A stretch of DNA of 64,000 bases from Eutreptiella sp. 'Long Island Sound 2002' (Eukaryota > Euglenozoa > Euglenophyceae > Eutreptiales > Eutreptiaceae): positions 128,037,708-128,101,707 of the forward strand of contig OZ038381.1 in the NCBI GenBank assembly GCA_964036045.1, in the 5' to 3' direction. Within the stretch, counting starts at the first letter, position 1. The number at the start of each line of letters is the position of its first letter. Shown here one piece after another: positions 31,149-42,978 of the stretch. The position numbers and the translations under genes were made by a program. The notes below the pieces were generated by a model, which was not told the origin of the DNA, ran no database searches, and saw only the letters and a program-made list of their open reading frames with translations.

Positions 31149-33075
31149 TGAAGGCGGTTCGGACCCCCGTGGCGATCTTTGGGTCACTTGGGGTGTGTAT
31201 CTATGTGCCGGCAAGCCGCCATTGGCTGATATCATACTCTCCCATGCACCTGACCAAACCTGATGTGATAGTGTGATAGGCTTGGCCATTCCAGCTATGA
31301 GGGGCCATATTCAATACCGAGGCGCCGCCGGCTGAGATTTATATATCAAAATATCAGGAATCAACAGGGTTTTTATTATCATAATGTTTCCGTAATTTTT
31401 CAGCTACCCGTTCTGATTGTCAATGTATCGGCGACTGTCAGTTGGCTCGCAATTTTGCGGTAACCGTATGGTTAACTGTTATTTCCAGATATTTTAGCGG
31501 AAACCCCGATGAAGGGTCATATTTCATCAGAGAAGGGTTCGTTGCTTCCGCAATTTTCATGTTATACCCTCGCAAAATTAATCCGATTTTTTCAGACATT
31601 CAGAATCGGATTTTCGATTATCAGGTCGCCGCACTGGATATGATGAACTTCGAGTGGTCCTAGATTTTTCCCCGATCACGCATCAACCTTCCTTTTGTTA
31701 TCTCCTTCATTTTTCTTGGAGATATAGGCGAAACAAAATTTGAGACCACTGTGAAAAATCATATCTCCGGCTCACTGCCAGGAATTCTAATTTTGAGAAT
31801 TGGGTTGGAACCTCCTTGGTCTCAACTTAATTTAGGAAGCGTCAAACGCCCTTGGTATGCACACCTGCCCGTGGTATCAAAGGATCATGGTCAAGAGGGT
31901 AGAAAGTGCTTTACAACTCTTGGACCATGATACCGAATATTTTAATATGGGTTTCGAGTGTACCGCACGAGTGTTGGTGTTGCATAGAAACTTTTCTTTG
32001 GGTTTCTACGTATTTTTAACGTGAAGTTATGTCCATGAAGGGGCATGGCATACCATGGTGGGAGCCACCTTTGAGGGTATGTGTTATATGCATGGTATGT
32101 GCTTCGCTATGCTCATGCCCATTTTATATATCTCCGGTTGTAGGAGAATACATGGAGTGGCACGTGGCAAGGGCTTCGCCCATGTCCCAATGGTGAGCTC
32201 CATAGCGCTAGACTAAGTCTACCGCACATATAGTGCATGTGGGAGGGCTTACGGAGCGACCCACAAGCGCCACTATCAATTCTCCCATTTTCATGGTGCG
32301 TGTCGTGAGAAGGTTCAAAGGTGTCCCTATGCGTCCATGTGGGGATCCAAGTGGGGGGATTGTTCACGAATGGTTCCAAGCAATAGTGTGTTGAACCATA
32401 TGTTGATACCATGGGTGAGCGAGGTTACATACTATTGTGAATATCTTGAATTTAGCAACATTTGCATGTTTTTGACCTCATTATATGTTCATTTTTGTAT
32501 TTTATGTGTTCAACTGGTCAGCTAACAGTAAAGTGCCTAGAGATCTGTGAACTATGGTATGTTGCTTATATGTTGGCATATGCCTCGGTGTTGCACCTCA
32601 CCATATGCCGAATCACGTGGTCACTTTGGCGTGGCACACGAGGTCTCACAAAATTAGGTCTCAAATTCGTGAGTTGACTTGTGAAGCATGGCATGTGTAT
32701 ATCCGGAGGGGTTTGGGAGCCAATGTTGGAATATTCTTGGGCATGGACCTTTGGTCTATATCACCCTTGTATATTACGTTCCGGTTTGACACATGCATGG
32801 AGCATTGAATATTTGCCGTATGCATTTTTGAGTATATAATTGAATTTTGGGCACTATGGTGTGATTTGCCTAATTTACCTATGTTGTGAGGTCATCTTCA
32901 TGGGGCAATTCTCCAAGCCCAATCGACTCCAAGTCCAACGAAGTTTATGTCAGGGTAGGGCATGGTCCTGAGTGCCACTCTAGGCCATGACACGCTACCA
33001 CCCCCTTTGGGCTAGGATTTAGAGGCTTGGGAGTGAACAGATTTTTGGGGTTTGTGTAGTGACTTTTGACACATG
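31149..33075 (+). repeat. E1 3' LTR, first part (interrupted by E3)
   Basis: Starts TGAAGGCGG after the purine tract and follows the 5' LTR until GACTTTTGACACATG, where E3 enters. It resumes at 63450. The two parts total 2441 bp against 2438 bp in the 5' LTR. The two E1 LTRs differ at many scattered bases, consistent with greater age than E2-E4. Confidence 0.87.
33072..33075. repeat. Target-site duplication of E3, left copy (CATG)
   Basis: CATG lies before TAAAGAAGG of E3. The right copy is 63446-63449. Confidence 0.82.
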
Positions 33076-35431
33076 TAAAGAAGGTCCCTACCAGGACCGG
33101 CCCCCGCTGTGCCCCTTCCGCCTGTAACCCCTGCTGATTTACTCCTGATCAACGATTGCATTCCTCAATTTCCAGGGTCCAAATCCAAAAATATAGAAAA
33201 TAAAATCCTCCTTCAACCCTGAATGGCAACCAGATCCCACAAGTACAGCAATAGCCCAATTTACAATCCAAATCAGGCTGCGGGCTTTCGTTCAGCACAC
33301 CGGTATTCCCACGGTGGCGGGCATGTACAAGAATTGCACCAAGGAAGAAAGCCCTGAAATTGGCATATGAACACAAATAAAGCAAAGTTGGGGAAAGATG
33401 GAAACTTACACAATCACAGCCATAGACCCCTCATTCCCTGGACTCAAGACCTTCCCTTGACTCACCAACATGATGCCCTGAACCCAGTCCAATAAGATGG
33501 TTAAATGCCATATGTCAAAAGTCATTACATAAACCCCAAAAATGTGTTCACTCCCAAGCCTCTCAATCCTAGCCCAATAGGGGAGGTGGCGTGTCATGGC
33601 CTAGAGTGGCACTCAGGACCATGCCCTACCCTGACATAACCTTGGTTGGACTTGGAGTCGAATGGGCTTAGAGATATGCCCCATGAGTTTGAACTCATAA
33701 CATGTCAAAAAACTGCCAATTCACACCATATTGGCCATATATCAAATATATGCTCAAAATTGAAGTTACTACTTATCCGAAGGCTCAAAGCATGCATGGA
33801 ATCGAAGTCTAGTATTCATGGCGGATATAGACCAAAGGTCAATGCCCATGTACATCCCCATTTTACCCTCGAAACCCCTTCATATATGGGCGCCACGCAC
33901 TGCCCAAGTCAGCCCATGATCTTGAGACCAATTCTTGTAATCCTTCGTGCGCCAAGCCAAATGGAGTACACGATCCGGCATATGGTGGTGTTCAACTCCA
34001 AAGCATATGCCAACATATGAACAACATACCATGGTTCGACTCTCCATAGGCTTCTTGCTGTTTGCCGACCAGGTAAGTACACAAAACGCAAAAATGAGCA
34101 ACAATTGAGGTCAAAAACATGAAAATATGACCAAATACAAAGTTGTCATGATAGTATATCTCTATGCTCACCCATGATATCCGCTCATGGTTCAATACAC
34201 AAATGATTGGAACCATATGCGAACAATTCCCCCACTTGGATCCCCAATCGGGCGCATGGAGATACCTTCGCCACTAATATCTACATGCCCCATGAAAATG
34301 GGAGTGCACCCATGGATCTCTTTGTCAAACATACCATGAGCAATACATACGCGGTAGACTTGGTCTAGCGCTTTGAATTCCACAATTGGGACATGGGCAA
34401 AACCCTTGTCACGTATGGCTCCCCATCTCTTCGGCCACACGAAGATATATAACATGGGCGTGAGCATATCAAGACATATACCATGCATATAAAACATACC
34501 CTCAAAAGTGGCTCCCACCATGATATGCCATGCCCCTCCGTGGACATAACTTCACGTTAAAAATACGTAGGAACCCAAGGAAAGTATCTATGCAACCCCA
34601 ACACTCATGCGGTACACTCGAAAGTCGCATTAAAATATTCGGTTGCACGGTCCAAGAGTTATATATCACTTTATACCCCCTTGACCCTTATCCCTTGCTA
34701 CACCGGGCATGTGTGCGCACCAAAGGCGTTTGATGCTTCCTAAATTAAGTTGAGACTAAGGTGCTTGCAACCCAACCTTCCTTATTCTCGTTCCTCACAC
34801 TCGCGCGTAGATATGATCCTTCAAAGTGGTCCCACGATTCGATTTTGTTTCCCTTATATCTCCAAGTCAAATGGGTGGCAAGGATAAGGGAAACCTGATT
34901 CGGGCATAGGGAAAGGCGTACGACCACTCGAAGAAGTCCAAATCAAGTGCGGCGATGTCGAAGTCGAAAATCCGATTTCGACATCCCGAAAAATTCTGAT
35001 TAAAATTTCGAGTGCTTATTTAGAGAATTGCGGAAGCAACGAACCCTTTGCTGATGAGATCTGACCCTTCAACGGAATATCCGCCAAAATATCTGGAAAT
35101 AACAGTTAACCAATCGGTTAACGCAAAATCGCGAGCCAACTGACAGTCGCCGATACATTGACTATCAGAACGAAAGGCTGAAAAATTACGGAAACATTAT
35201 GATAATAAAACCCTGTTGATTCCTGATATTCTGATATATAAATCTCCGCTGGCGGCGCCTCGGTACTGAATGTGGCCGCTCATAGCCGGAATGGCCAAAC
35301 CTATCACACTATCACATCGGGTTAGATCAGGTGAATGGGAGAGTATGATATCAGCCAATGGCGGCTTGCTGGCACATAGATACACACCCCAAGTGAATCC
35401 AAGATGGCCACGGGGGTCCGAACCGGCTTCA
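33076..35431 (-). repeat. E3 3' LTR (2356 bp)
   Basis: The left edge reads TAAAGAAGGTCC and the right edge AACCGGCTTCA next to the purine tract. A 9-bp inverted repeat is at 34954-34985. It keeps the 21 bp near 33370 that the 5' LTR lacks. No gene. Confidence 0.88.
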
Positions 35432-35442
35432 CCCCCCTTCTC
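35432..35442 (-). promoter_or_regulatory. E3 polypurine tract
   Basis: GAGAAGGGGGG on the minus strand, abutting the 3' LTR and identical to that of E1. Confidence 0.75.
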
Positions 35443-35825
35443 AGAGCGTTGTATCCGCTTGGAAACCAATGAAGAGAGGACGGGAGGACCCCAATGGGCT
35501 CCAACCCCCCCCTCCATGTCCCAAGGACACATGGAGGCCCCACACACGTCGTAGGCGTCCCCCATGCCCCAAGGGAGGGGTGAGGACACTGATAGTCAGT
35601 GCCCTACGCCATATCCGGTCTCCTCTTGATCTACAACATGGGCCAAGGGGATCAAAGATAGAAAAACGTCGTCGGTCGACCTAAATAAGTATACCACAAT
35701 GAAATATATATGTGGAGATCGAGTGAAGGGGGTATATGGCCGATCAAGGCCGAAAAATCCCCGGATGAACGCCCTCACTTGTCTCCCCATTCACAGAAAC
35801 AAACAAAACGCCAAGGGGGGATCCA
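35443..35825 (-). other. E3 3' untranslated region
   Basis: About 380 bp between the ancestral pol stop (TAA at 35826-35828) and the purine tract. No gene seen. Confidence 0.6.
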
Positions 35826-38800
35826 TTACGGTGCTACAGCAGCAACCAAATGGACCAACACGTCCTTGACATCCAAAGAAATATTCTTTTTCTTTAGGTA
35901 GTCTATCCAGACCGTGGTATACCTCGGCACGAAACTGCTCGGAGGTTCCCACGAGTCTCTGGATGCGGCAAATCCCTTCAAGCGGACTTTCTAAAGCCTA
36001 CCCCCAGGCGTCCCCGGGTCCGGCTTGTCCGCCAGGATCTTCTCAGCGGTGAAGTCGTCGTCCTCACCCTCGTCGTCCGAATCCACATCGCCGGCCGTGA
36101 ACTCGAAGGTGACGGGACGTCCGCTGGGGTCTGGTGCTCGGGGACGAAGCTGGGTATGGTCGCGGTCCAGGATCTTGTTATCCCCCACACGAACCGCATA
36201 CACATCCTGCCCGACCTTCCGCACGATTACCCCCGGCACATACCAAGATGCCTGCCGATGCCTGGACAGGACATCCTTGTGGTGCCGCTCCACCCACACG
36301 GTGTCTTGGAGAGCATACTTCTGGACTTTTCCCTGCTTGAAGTACTTGGCCCTCTTGTCATGCTCGTCCTGTAGTGCCTTGCACACCTTGGCCGCCGTGT
36401 CGTCCGCCTCAGCCATCATGGCATTCGCATCCCGGGCCACTTTGCCATGGTTCATCCACGGGAGAGTGCGTGACACTCGACCCCGTAGGAACAGGATGCG
36501 ATGGGGCGACAGTCCAGTGGGTCCTGGAAGGTCATGATACGCTTGGAGCACTCTCCACAGCGAGTTATACCAGTTCCGGCCCGGTTCGTCAATGTGCAGC
36601 TGGCGGAACTTCTCGAACATCTGCCGCCCGGCCACCTCAGCACGGCCATTCGACCGGCTGTGGTACGCCACGGTCTTGGCGTGCCGAATCCCCATGTGCT
36701 TGCACATCGTCTTGAACCACGTCCCCACGAATTGACTGCCCCGATCGCTGCAGATGACAGCTGGGACATCAAAAATTGTCAGCCAATGCCTGATCATGGC
36801 ATTAGCGACGGTCTTGGCCTGCAGCCCCACTCCATGCTTGTCCTTCTTGTCCTTCTTCTTGGACTTCTTGCCAGGGACCGCCACGATATACCCACTATGC
36901 CTATCCACCGCCAGGATGACACAGTCGTAGGTCTCTCCTTCCACGGTGACCTCAGGCATGGCGAATACATCCATGGCCACGGACCGCATAGGGGCCTCCG
37001 GTATAGCCGTGTACACCGGGTTACCCGCTGTGGAGTGCTTGGGGCTCTTCGTGGCCCGACACACGGCACAGTCGCTGCAGTACCTATCCAGGATGGCGTA
37101 GTACCCCGGAGGGAACTTGAAACGCCACTCCAGGTCCTGCTGCATCTTGTCTCGGCCAGGGTGCATTAGCTGGGCGTTGTGCCAATGGTCAATGAGCTCC
37201 TCCACCCGGTTTTCGGGCACCAGCAGCTTGTCCTTGAGGAACAACTTGTCGCCATCCTCGGTCAAGCCCTCGGGCCATTCGTCGTCCGACGGGGCGCTCA
37301 CGGCATTCCAGTACTTGCTCCAGTGCTCGGATGCCGCGTAGTCATCCGACCAGTCCTCTGTGAGCACCGACCTGACTAGCTCTACAGGGGCCACCATCCA
37401 TTGCTCGAGGGTTTCCTCTCGAATAGCTTGGACGCGGGCACCCCGGAACTTGGCCAGGTCCGTACGGTTCGCCATCACCACAAAGCACTTGACCCCCTCT
37501 TGCTCCATGACCTTCTCCATCTCGATGATGCGCTTGGCCTCCTCGGTTTCCTCGGCGTCCCCATGGCTGGATATGTCCATCCAAGCCTTGCCCGCGGGGT
37601 AGGCCCACCGACTGAGGCAATCTGCCACAGTGTTGTCCTTCCCCGGGACGTATACGACGCTGAGGTCGAACTTGGCGAACGTCTTGTGCCATCGGGCTCT
37701 CCTAGCCGCTGGTCCTGAGGGGGTGTCGACATGCTCCTTGTGCCAGCTCTGTAGGGACTGGTGGTCCGTGCAAACCACCACCGGCTGCAGTCCGATGTGG
37801 CCAGACCACTTCCTGAGCGCACACACAATGGGGTATGTCTCCTTCTCCCTCGCGGTCCATGTTCGGCGTTGGCCCTCGGCCAGGATCCTGCTCCAAAACG
37901 CCACGGGAACATGAGTCCCGTCGTCCCGGACTTGCTCGAGGACTGCCCCCACGGCATAGTCCGAGGCGTCCGTCCGTACCACGAATCCCTTGTCCGGGTC
38001 CACCAGGAACAGCCCCAACTGCCCCAGGAGTCGCTCCTTCAGGCTGTTGAACGCATCTTCAGCCTCAGGGGTCCAGGCAAGTGTCTTCTTGCTCCCCTTC
38101 CGGCCATCGAACTTCCCCACCTGCAGCATCTTGTGCAGCGGCCCCGAGAGTTCTGCATACATCCGGACATAGCCCGAATAGTAATTGCAGAACCCCATGA
38201 AGGACCGGAGTTCGCTGATGCTCTGGGGCTTCTCCCAGTGGTGCAGGGACGCCAGCTTCCCAGGCATGGGACGACGTTGCCCGTGACCAACCACGTGACC
38301 CGCGAACTCCACTTCCTTCACGAAGAGTGAGGCTTTGGTGGGCTTGCACACCATATTGTGCTTGTCCAACTCGCTGAGCACTCGGCGCAGATCCTTCTCA
38401 TGCGCGTTGATGAGCTCGTCCTCAGTCATGTTCTCCGTGCCGGACCCGATGATGATGTCATCCACGAAGGGATCGGCACAGTCCCGGACAGGACCGAGTA
38501 GGTCCTCCATCATGCGCTGGAAAGCGGCGTTGCCATTCTTGGCGCCCATAGGCACCACTTTCCACTGCATGGGCCCCAGCGGCGTCGACATCGCTGTGCA
38601 GGGCCTGGAGTCCGGGTGTAGCGGCATCTGGTGATAACCGTGTTTCAGGTCCAGCACCGTGAAAATCCGCTTTTTCTGTTGTTTTTGGAGGATGGAGTCG
38701 ATCAGGGGAAGCGAGTACGAGTCGTGCTCGGTCTGCTCGTTCAAACCTCTGTAATCAACCACCAACCTCCACTCGCCCTTCTCCTTCTTGGGCACGATGA

Positions 38801-40892
38801 AGGCTGGGCTGGCCCACTCACTGTCGGAGGGTTCGATCCATCCCCGCTCAATGAACTCGGCCAACAGCTTCTTCATGGCCTCGGCCCGATCGCCCTGAAG
38901 TTGGTACTCCCGATGACGATAGATCTTCGGGTTCGGCTTCAGCTTGATCTTCGCTGTACCAAACCTCCCGCGATCTGGAGGGTTCTTGTTGGCGACGCCA
39001 CTGAATAGCCGCGGATAGGCCTTGATCAGCCTCTCCTTCAGCTCGGCGACCTTCGGGTTCTCCTGGGCCACTTCAGCCGCTTGCTTCGGTATAGACACAA
39101 CCGACCGCACTGCGGTATAGGCCTCTTCTGGGTCCGATTCCGACTTCTCCTCGTCCGATATGCCGTCTTCATCGTCGTGGGGTGCACTTCCCACCAATAA
39201 TCTTCAAAAATTTGCGGCCTCGGGCTGGTGACTGTCGCTATCGACACCCATTCTTGGAAAACCCCATGTTTGTGGGTCCGACCCAACCGGACCATCGTAT
39301 TGGTCCGCGATGTGATCCATGACCCTCGCCACGAACTCATCCTTCTCGTACTGCCGGTGACCAACATCTTGTCATCCCACCAATGCGGAGATGTGACCAT
39401 GGCCCGCCTCTTCTTGGCTGCCACACGGTCGTGCATCCCCATCCGCATGTAGTTGACGACGTCGTCGATCTCGGCGTGGGACAGGACGTCAATGCCATCA
39501 ATTGGCTGATCCCGTCCCCTCATTGGGCTCAAACATGACTTTCATGGGTACCGCCTCCACCCTACGGATGAATGCTTCATCACCCGTGGGCTGGGCTTGC
39601 GCCCCATCCACCAGGAAAGCCTTGGTACCCCACGCTTGACCCGGGGAGGGCATTGATACACCCTTGGCGTCGATGAACAGCTCCTCCTCTGGCCCGAATG
39701 ACATCTCGTTCAGGGTGATGGAGTCCAGCGTCGACTTGAGACCCTCCAGCGGACATGGGGTGGATCCTATGCCGGTTATGACCAGGATCCTCTTCGCCCT
39801 ATCCGCGATGATCTTCTCCACCGTACGTCTGGTATTGTCCAGGGAGCCATGCCAATACATGGGCCCCCTCTCCTTCAAACCCCAATGCCTGTGCCAGGCT
39901 GAGTCTCCTCGATGCCATTGCCTCCTACACTTCCGCAGAAGTGGGGCATCCCGGGAAGCGAAGACGTCCGTCTCGGGCACTTCAGCTCCCAGCGTCTGGA
40001 TCATCCTGGCGTACACTTGCGGCGCTATTCGATACTCCGTAAGCTGAACTCCACGGTCTCCTCTGGACTTGGCACCCACAGCTTGCACCGCTCGGACGAT
40101 CCGATCCTCTTCCTCGGCATTCCATTGGGATGACCCGCACGCATAATCCGTGGACAGCCATGTGAGGCATTCATCGTCCTCCCGGACCAGCGTTGCGCGA
40201 TGGGGAAGGGCTCCAATGGCGTTGGCCACCATGAAGTCGTACCCCATGATCATATCCCAATCAGTAATGTCGGCCACATAGAAGTTCCCGGATAGAGTGC
40301 TTCTTCTCGCCTGATCAGGGCGGTTCAAGCGCTCATGCTCCCAGAATTCCATACTGATAGTGGCCTCATGGGTGCCACCACCCATAATCTCCCCGTTGGC
40401 GACCTTCAGGCGGACCGGTCTCCGGCTGGGCTGCAGGAATTCCTCCTTGAACAACCCTCTCCGGACCAGGCTCACCTGGGCACCCGTATCCACTAACACA
40501 TCCACCACCTTCTCCTCTCGTCCGCACCGTACTCGCACTTTCAAGTGCAACTGCCGCTCGTCGCCATGAGGTGTATGGACGACTCTCACGGCATGCAACT
40601 CTAGCACGTCCGGGTGCATCAGGACTTCGAGGGTATGGTCACGGATGGTGTAGATCTTGGGTTGGTCCTGCCCGTCCACGGGGCTCTCCGTGGTCGCTCC
40701 TTCCTTCTTGCCATGTCCCGTACCCACATGTACTTCCCTTGGCAGGGCGCTCCACGGGTTGGGAGTGGCGAGGCTCAGTGGTTTTGGCTCTTCTGGAGCC
40801 TTCTTCGGCACCCGATGTGCCTTCGCTTTCTCTGGGATTCCACTGATTTTCAGAGGAGAGACCTCCGAGGTCCCACTCCCGTGGGGGCTCCT
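35826..40892 (-). pseudogene. pol: E3 pol polyprotein, nearly complete with few lesions
   Basis: In frame with gag after UAG 40893-40895. The order is: protease Asp-Thr-Gly-Ala-Gln near 40490; Dam-like domain 39680-40030 with HGSL; RT with Phe-Val-Asp-Asp (38458-38470); RNase H 37610-37990; integrase HHCC finger, Asp, Asp and Glu (36400-37180); chromodomain from about 36050 downward. An extra G near 39510 and a lost base near 39354 shift and restore the frame, garbling about 50 residues of the acidic spacer between the Dam-like domain and RT. From 39197 the frame is open for 1,068 codons to TAG 35991-35993, a Tyr codon in E2. That stop cuts the chromodomain, and a nearby Trp is changed to Leu. 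RT, RNase H and the integrase core look whole. Confidence 0.85.
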
Positions 40893-40895
40893 CTA
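40872..40895 (-). promoter_or_regulatory. Candidate gag-pol UAG readthrough signal of E3
   Basis: TAG (40895-40893), AGGAGCC, then the hairpin CCCAC-GGGA-GTGGG with a GNRA-type loop. It has the same spacing and stem as E2, with loop GGGA instead of AGGA. Confidence 0.5.
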
Positions 40896-42978
40896 GACTT
40901 GGCTTCCCGCAGCCCCTTCCGGCTGCGACCCCCCAGGACTTTGTCCACCACGTTGCTGGGCTTTGAGTTCCTCCAACGTCCCCAACATGTCCACAGCACC
41001 CTCCTCGATCGATCTCACTCGTCGGTCTTGGCCAGGTCCACCACCATAGCCTCTTCCACTGCCTTTTCCTTCGCCTTTGCCTTGGCCTTTTCCCCCGTCT
41101 CCGCCCTTCGCCTTCCAGTCGGAAATCCGCTGCTCCTTGGGCTTCTTCTCGGGGTGGGCTGCGAAGTAGGCCTTCTTGTCCGCCTCATACACCTTGCACT
41201 GACGGTGGTCATGTGCATGGTTGTTTCCCTTGCCATAACAGACCCAGCACCCGTCGTGCTGAGATCTGTACTCCCGGAACGAGAGCGGTGGGTTCCCGAT
41301 CCTCCTTGGCTCTTTGCCCTTCTTGGGTCCCACCTGGCTCCATCTGGACCGATCCTGCCCATGGTTCTTCACGTTGTGCGCCACGAACGCGAAGAAATGG
41401 GCCTCCTCGTGATCCTCCCGGGACCAGTGGTCTTGGCCACTTCCACTTCCATCCTCCGCGGAGTTGGCCGTGTCCTCCTGGATCTCCCGATGATGGCGGT
41501 CGTCTCGGTGTCCTCGTTGTCCATGACCATGTCGATCCTGCACGTGGGCCTCGTTCTTCGCATTGAGCTTCAACTCCACCGTGATGTACTTCACGATCTC
41601 GTCAAGGCTCATGCGGGCGAAGATGACTTGCATCCTCAGCGGCTCTCCGCGCCTCCACTCCACGTTGTTGAGGCGCAGCAACCTTTGCCCCATGGAGTCC
41701 CCGAATACCTCCACGTACACGGCGTTCTTCAGGCCCAACATCCGGTTGGGTTCGCCCAGGTTCCTCCTGAAGAACTCCATGATACCCGCATGGGTATCCT
41801 CCGCCGCCATAATCCTCACCGCCACGCGCTTCTTCGCCCTCTTCTTCTCCTCGTCCTCCACTCTCCTCTTCCAGTTGCTGGGGAGGACGTCCTTCAGCAA
41901 GTGGCGGATCTCACTGGCCTCGTTCCAGTCTTCCACCAACTTGAGGCATCTGCGGTACTTCTGCAGATACCGGTTCCACTCCCGGACCCGCAACTCACCG
42001 CGGTCCAGCGGCAGTGGAATGGACCACAGGTCCTCCAGCTTCTGGTTCGAAGCGTCCACCCGCTCCTCGTCCTCCAGCAACTGGAGGCAGGCCTGCTCCG
42101 TGCGGATCAATCCTTCCCGGATCTGATCCCGCAGCTCCTCCTTGAGGTCCTGCGCCAGCCGGTGTGGGAATGTCCGGCATACCCACTTGTCCCGCGGCGC
42201 TCCCCGCATCTCGCCGACGACCTCCTCGGCGAAGTCCTCCCAGTCCAGGATGAAGTCATCCAGGTTGGACGGGTTCCCGTCGTAATAGGGGATTTTGATT
42301 CCCCTGAGGTCGTCAATCCTGATGGCGTCTCCGACGTCTCCAGCCACCACTCCCCCGAGACGGATACCACCTGTGGCCGGGGGGTGTGAGTACACTCCCC
42401 GTACATCCCTCTCCTCCATGGAGTGCGGTCCAGTTGGGCCTGAACCCATGGGGTTTGGAATGCGGGAAGGATTTGCCCCATCGGCCGTCCATATCCCCGT
42501 ATTGGGATCCTTCGCCCACAGGTTTCCGCTTCGATGGCCTCGACCATGTCCGTCGGCGCTTCCCATGGTTCGCCCCTGCATGGTCTGGTTCTGGATCTCG
42601 ATCTTCTCTTCCGCATAGACTGCCATATTCGTCGTGAGCGGTACATCCTGGGCGGCATGGGACATCTGTACCGTCAGGCTCCTCGGGTCCGTGGTCACGT
42701 GCCCTTCCCGCATGGACCCAGCCGGTGCCGTGTGCTCCACGAGCATTGTGGATTCGCTGAACAGGGGAACATACGGCAGCGCACCCGGGTCAACACGCGG
42801 AGGCGCATATGGTGCCTCTGCAGGGCCGCCCATGGGTTTCTCCATGGCGCTCCTGAGGGTCTTAACCCGCTCCACCAGCTCCACCGCGGCCGGCTTTGCC
42901 GGGAGCTCCGGACCCGAGGCGAGGGGCTGTCGCTCCTCTAGCCTTCTCAGGCGTCCCGACATGTCCTCCACTAAGTGG
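40893..42978 (-). pseudogene. gag: E3 gag, 3' part (separated from the 5' part by E4)
   Basis: The frame is open from the E4 junction to TAG 40893-40895. It encodes the end of the coiled coil, the capsid-like core, the C-x2-C-x8-H-x4-C knuckle (near 41195-41250) and the Gly/Lys-rich tail, closely matching E2. The 5' part lies at 60168-61034. Translation entering from the E4 LTR would add unrelated residues. Confidence 0.85.
42975..42978. repeat. Target-site duplication of E4, left copy (GTGG)
   Basis: GTGG precedes the LTR start TGAAGCGG. The right copy is 60168-60171. A 5-bp reading (AGTGG) is possible here, but 4 bp agrees with the other insertions and with TG...CA ends. Confidence 0.8.
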
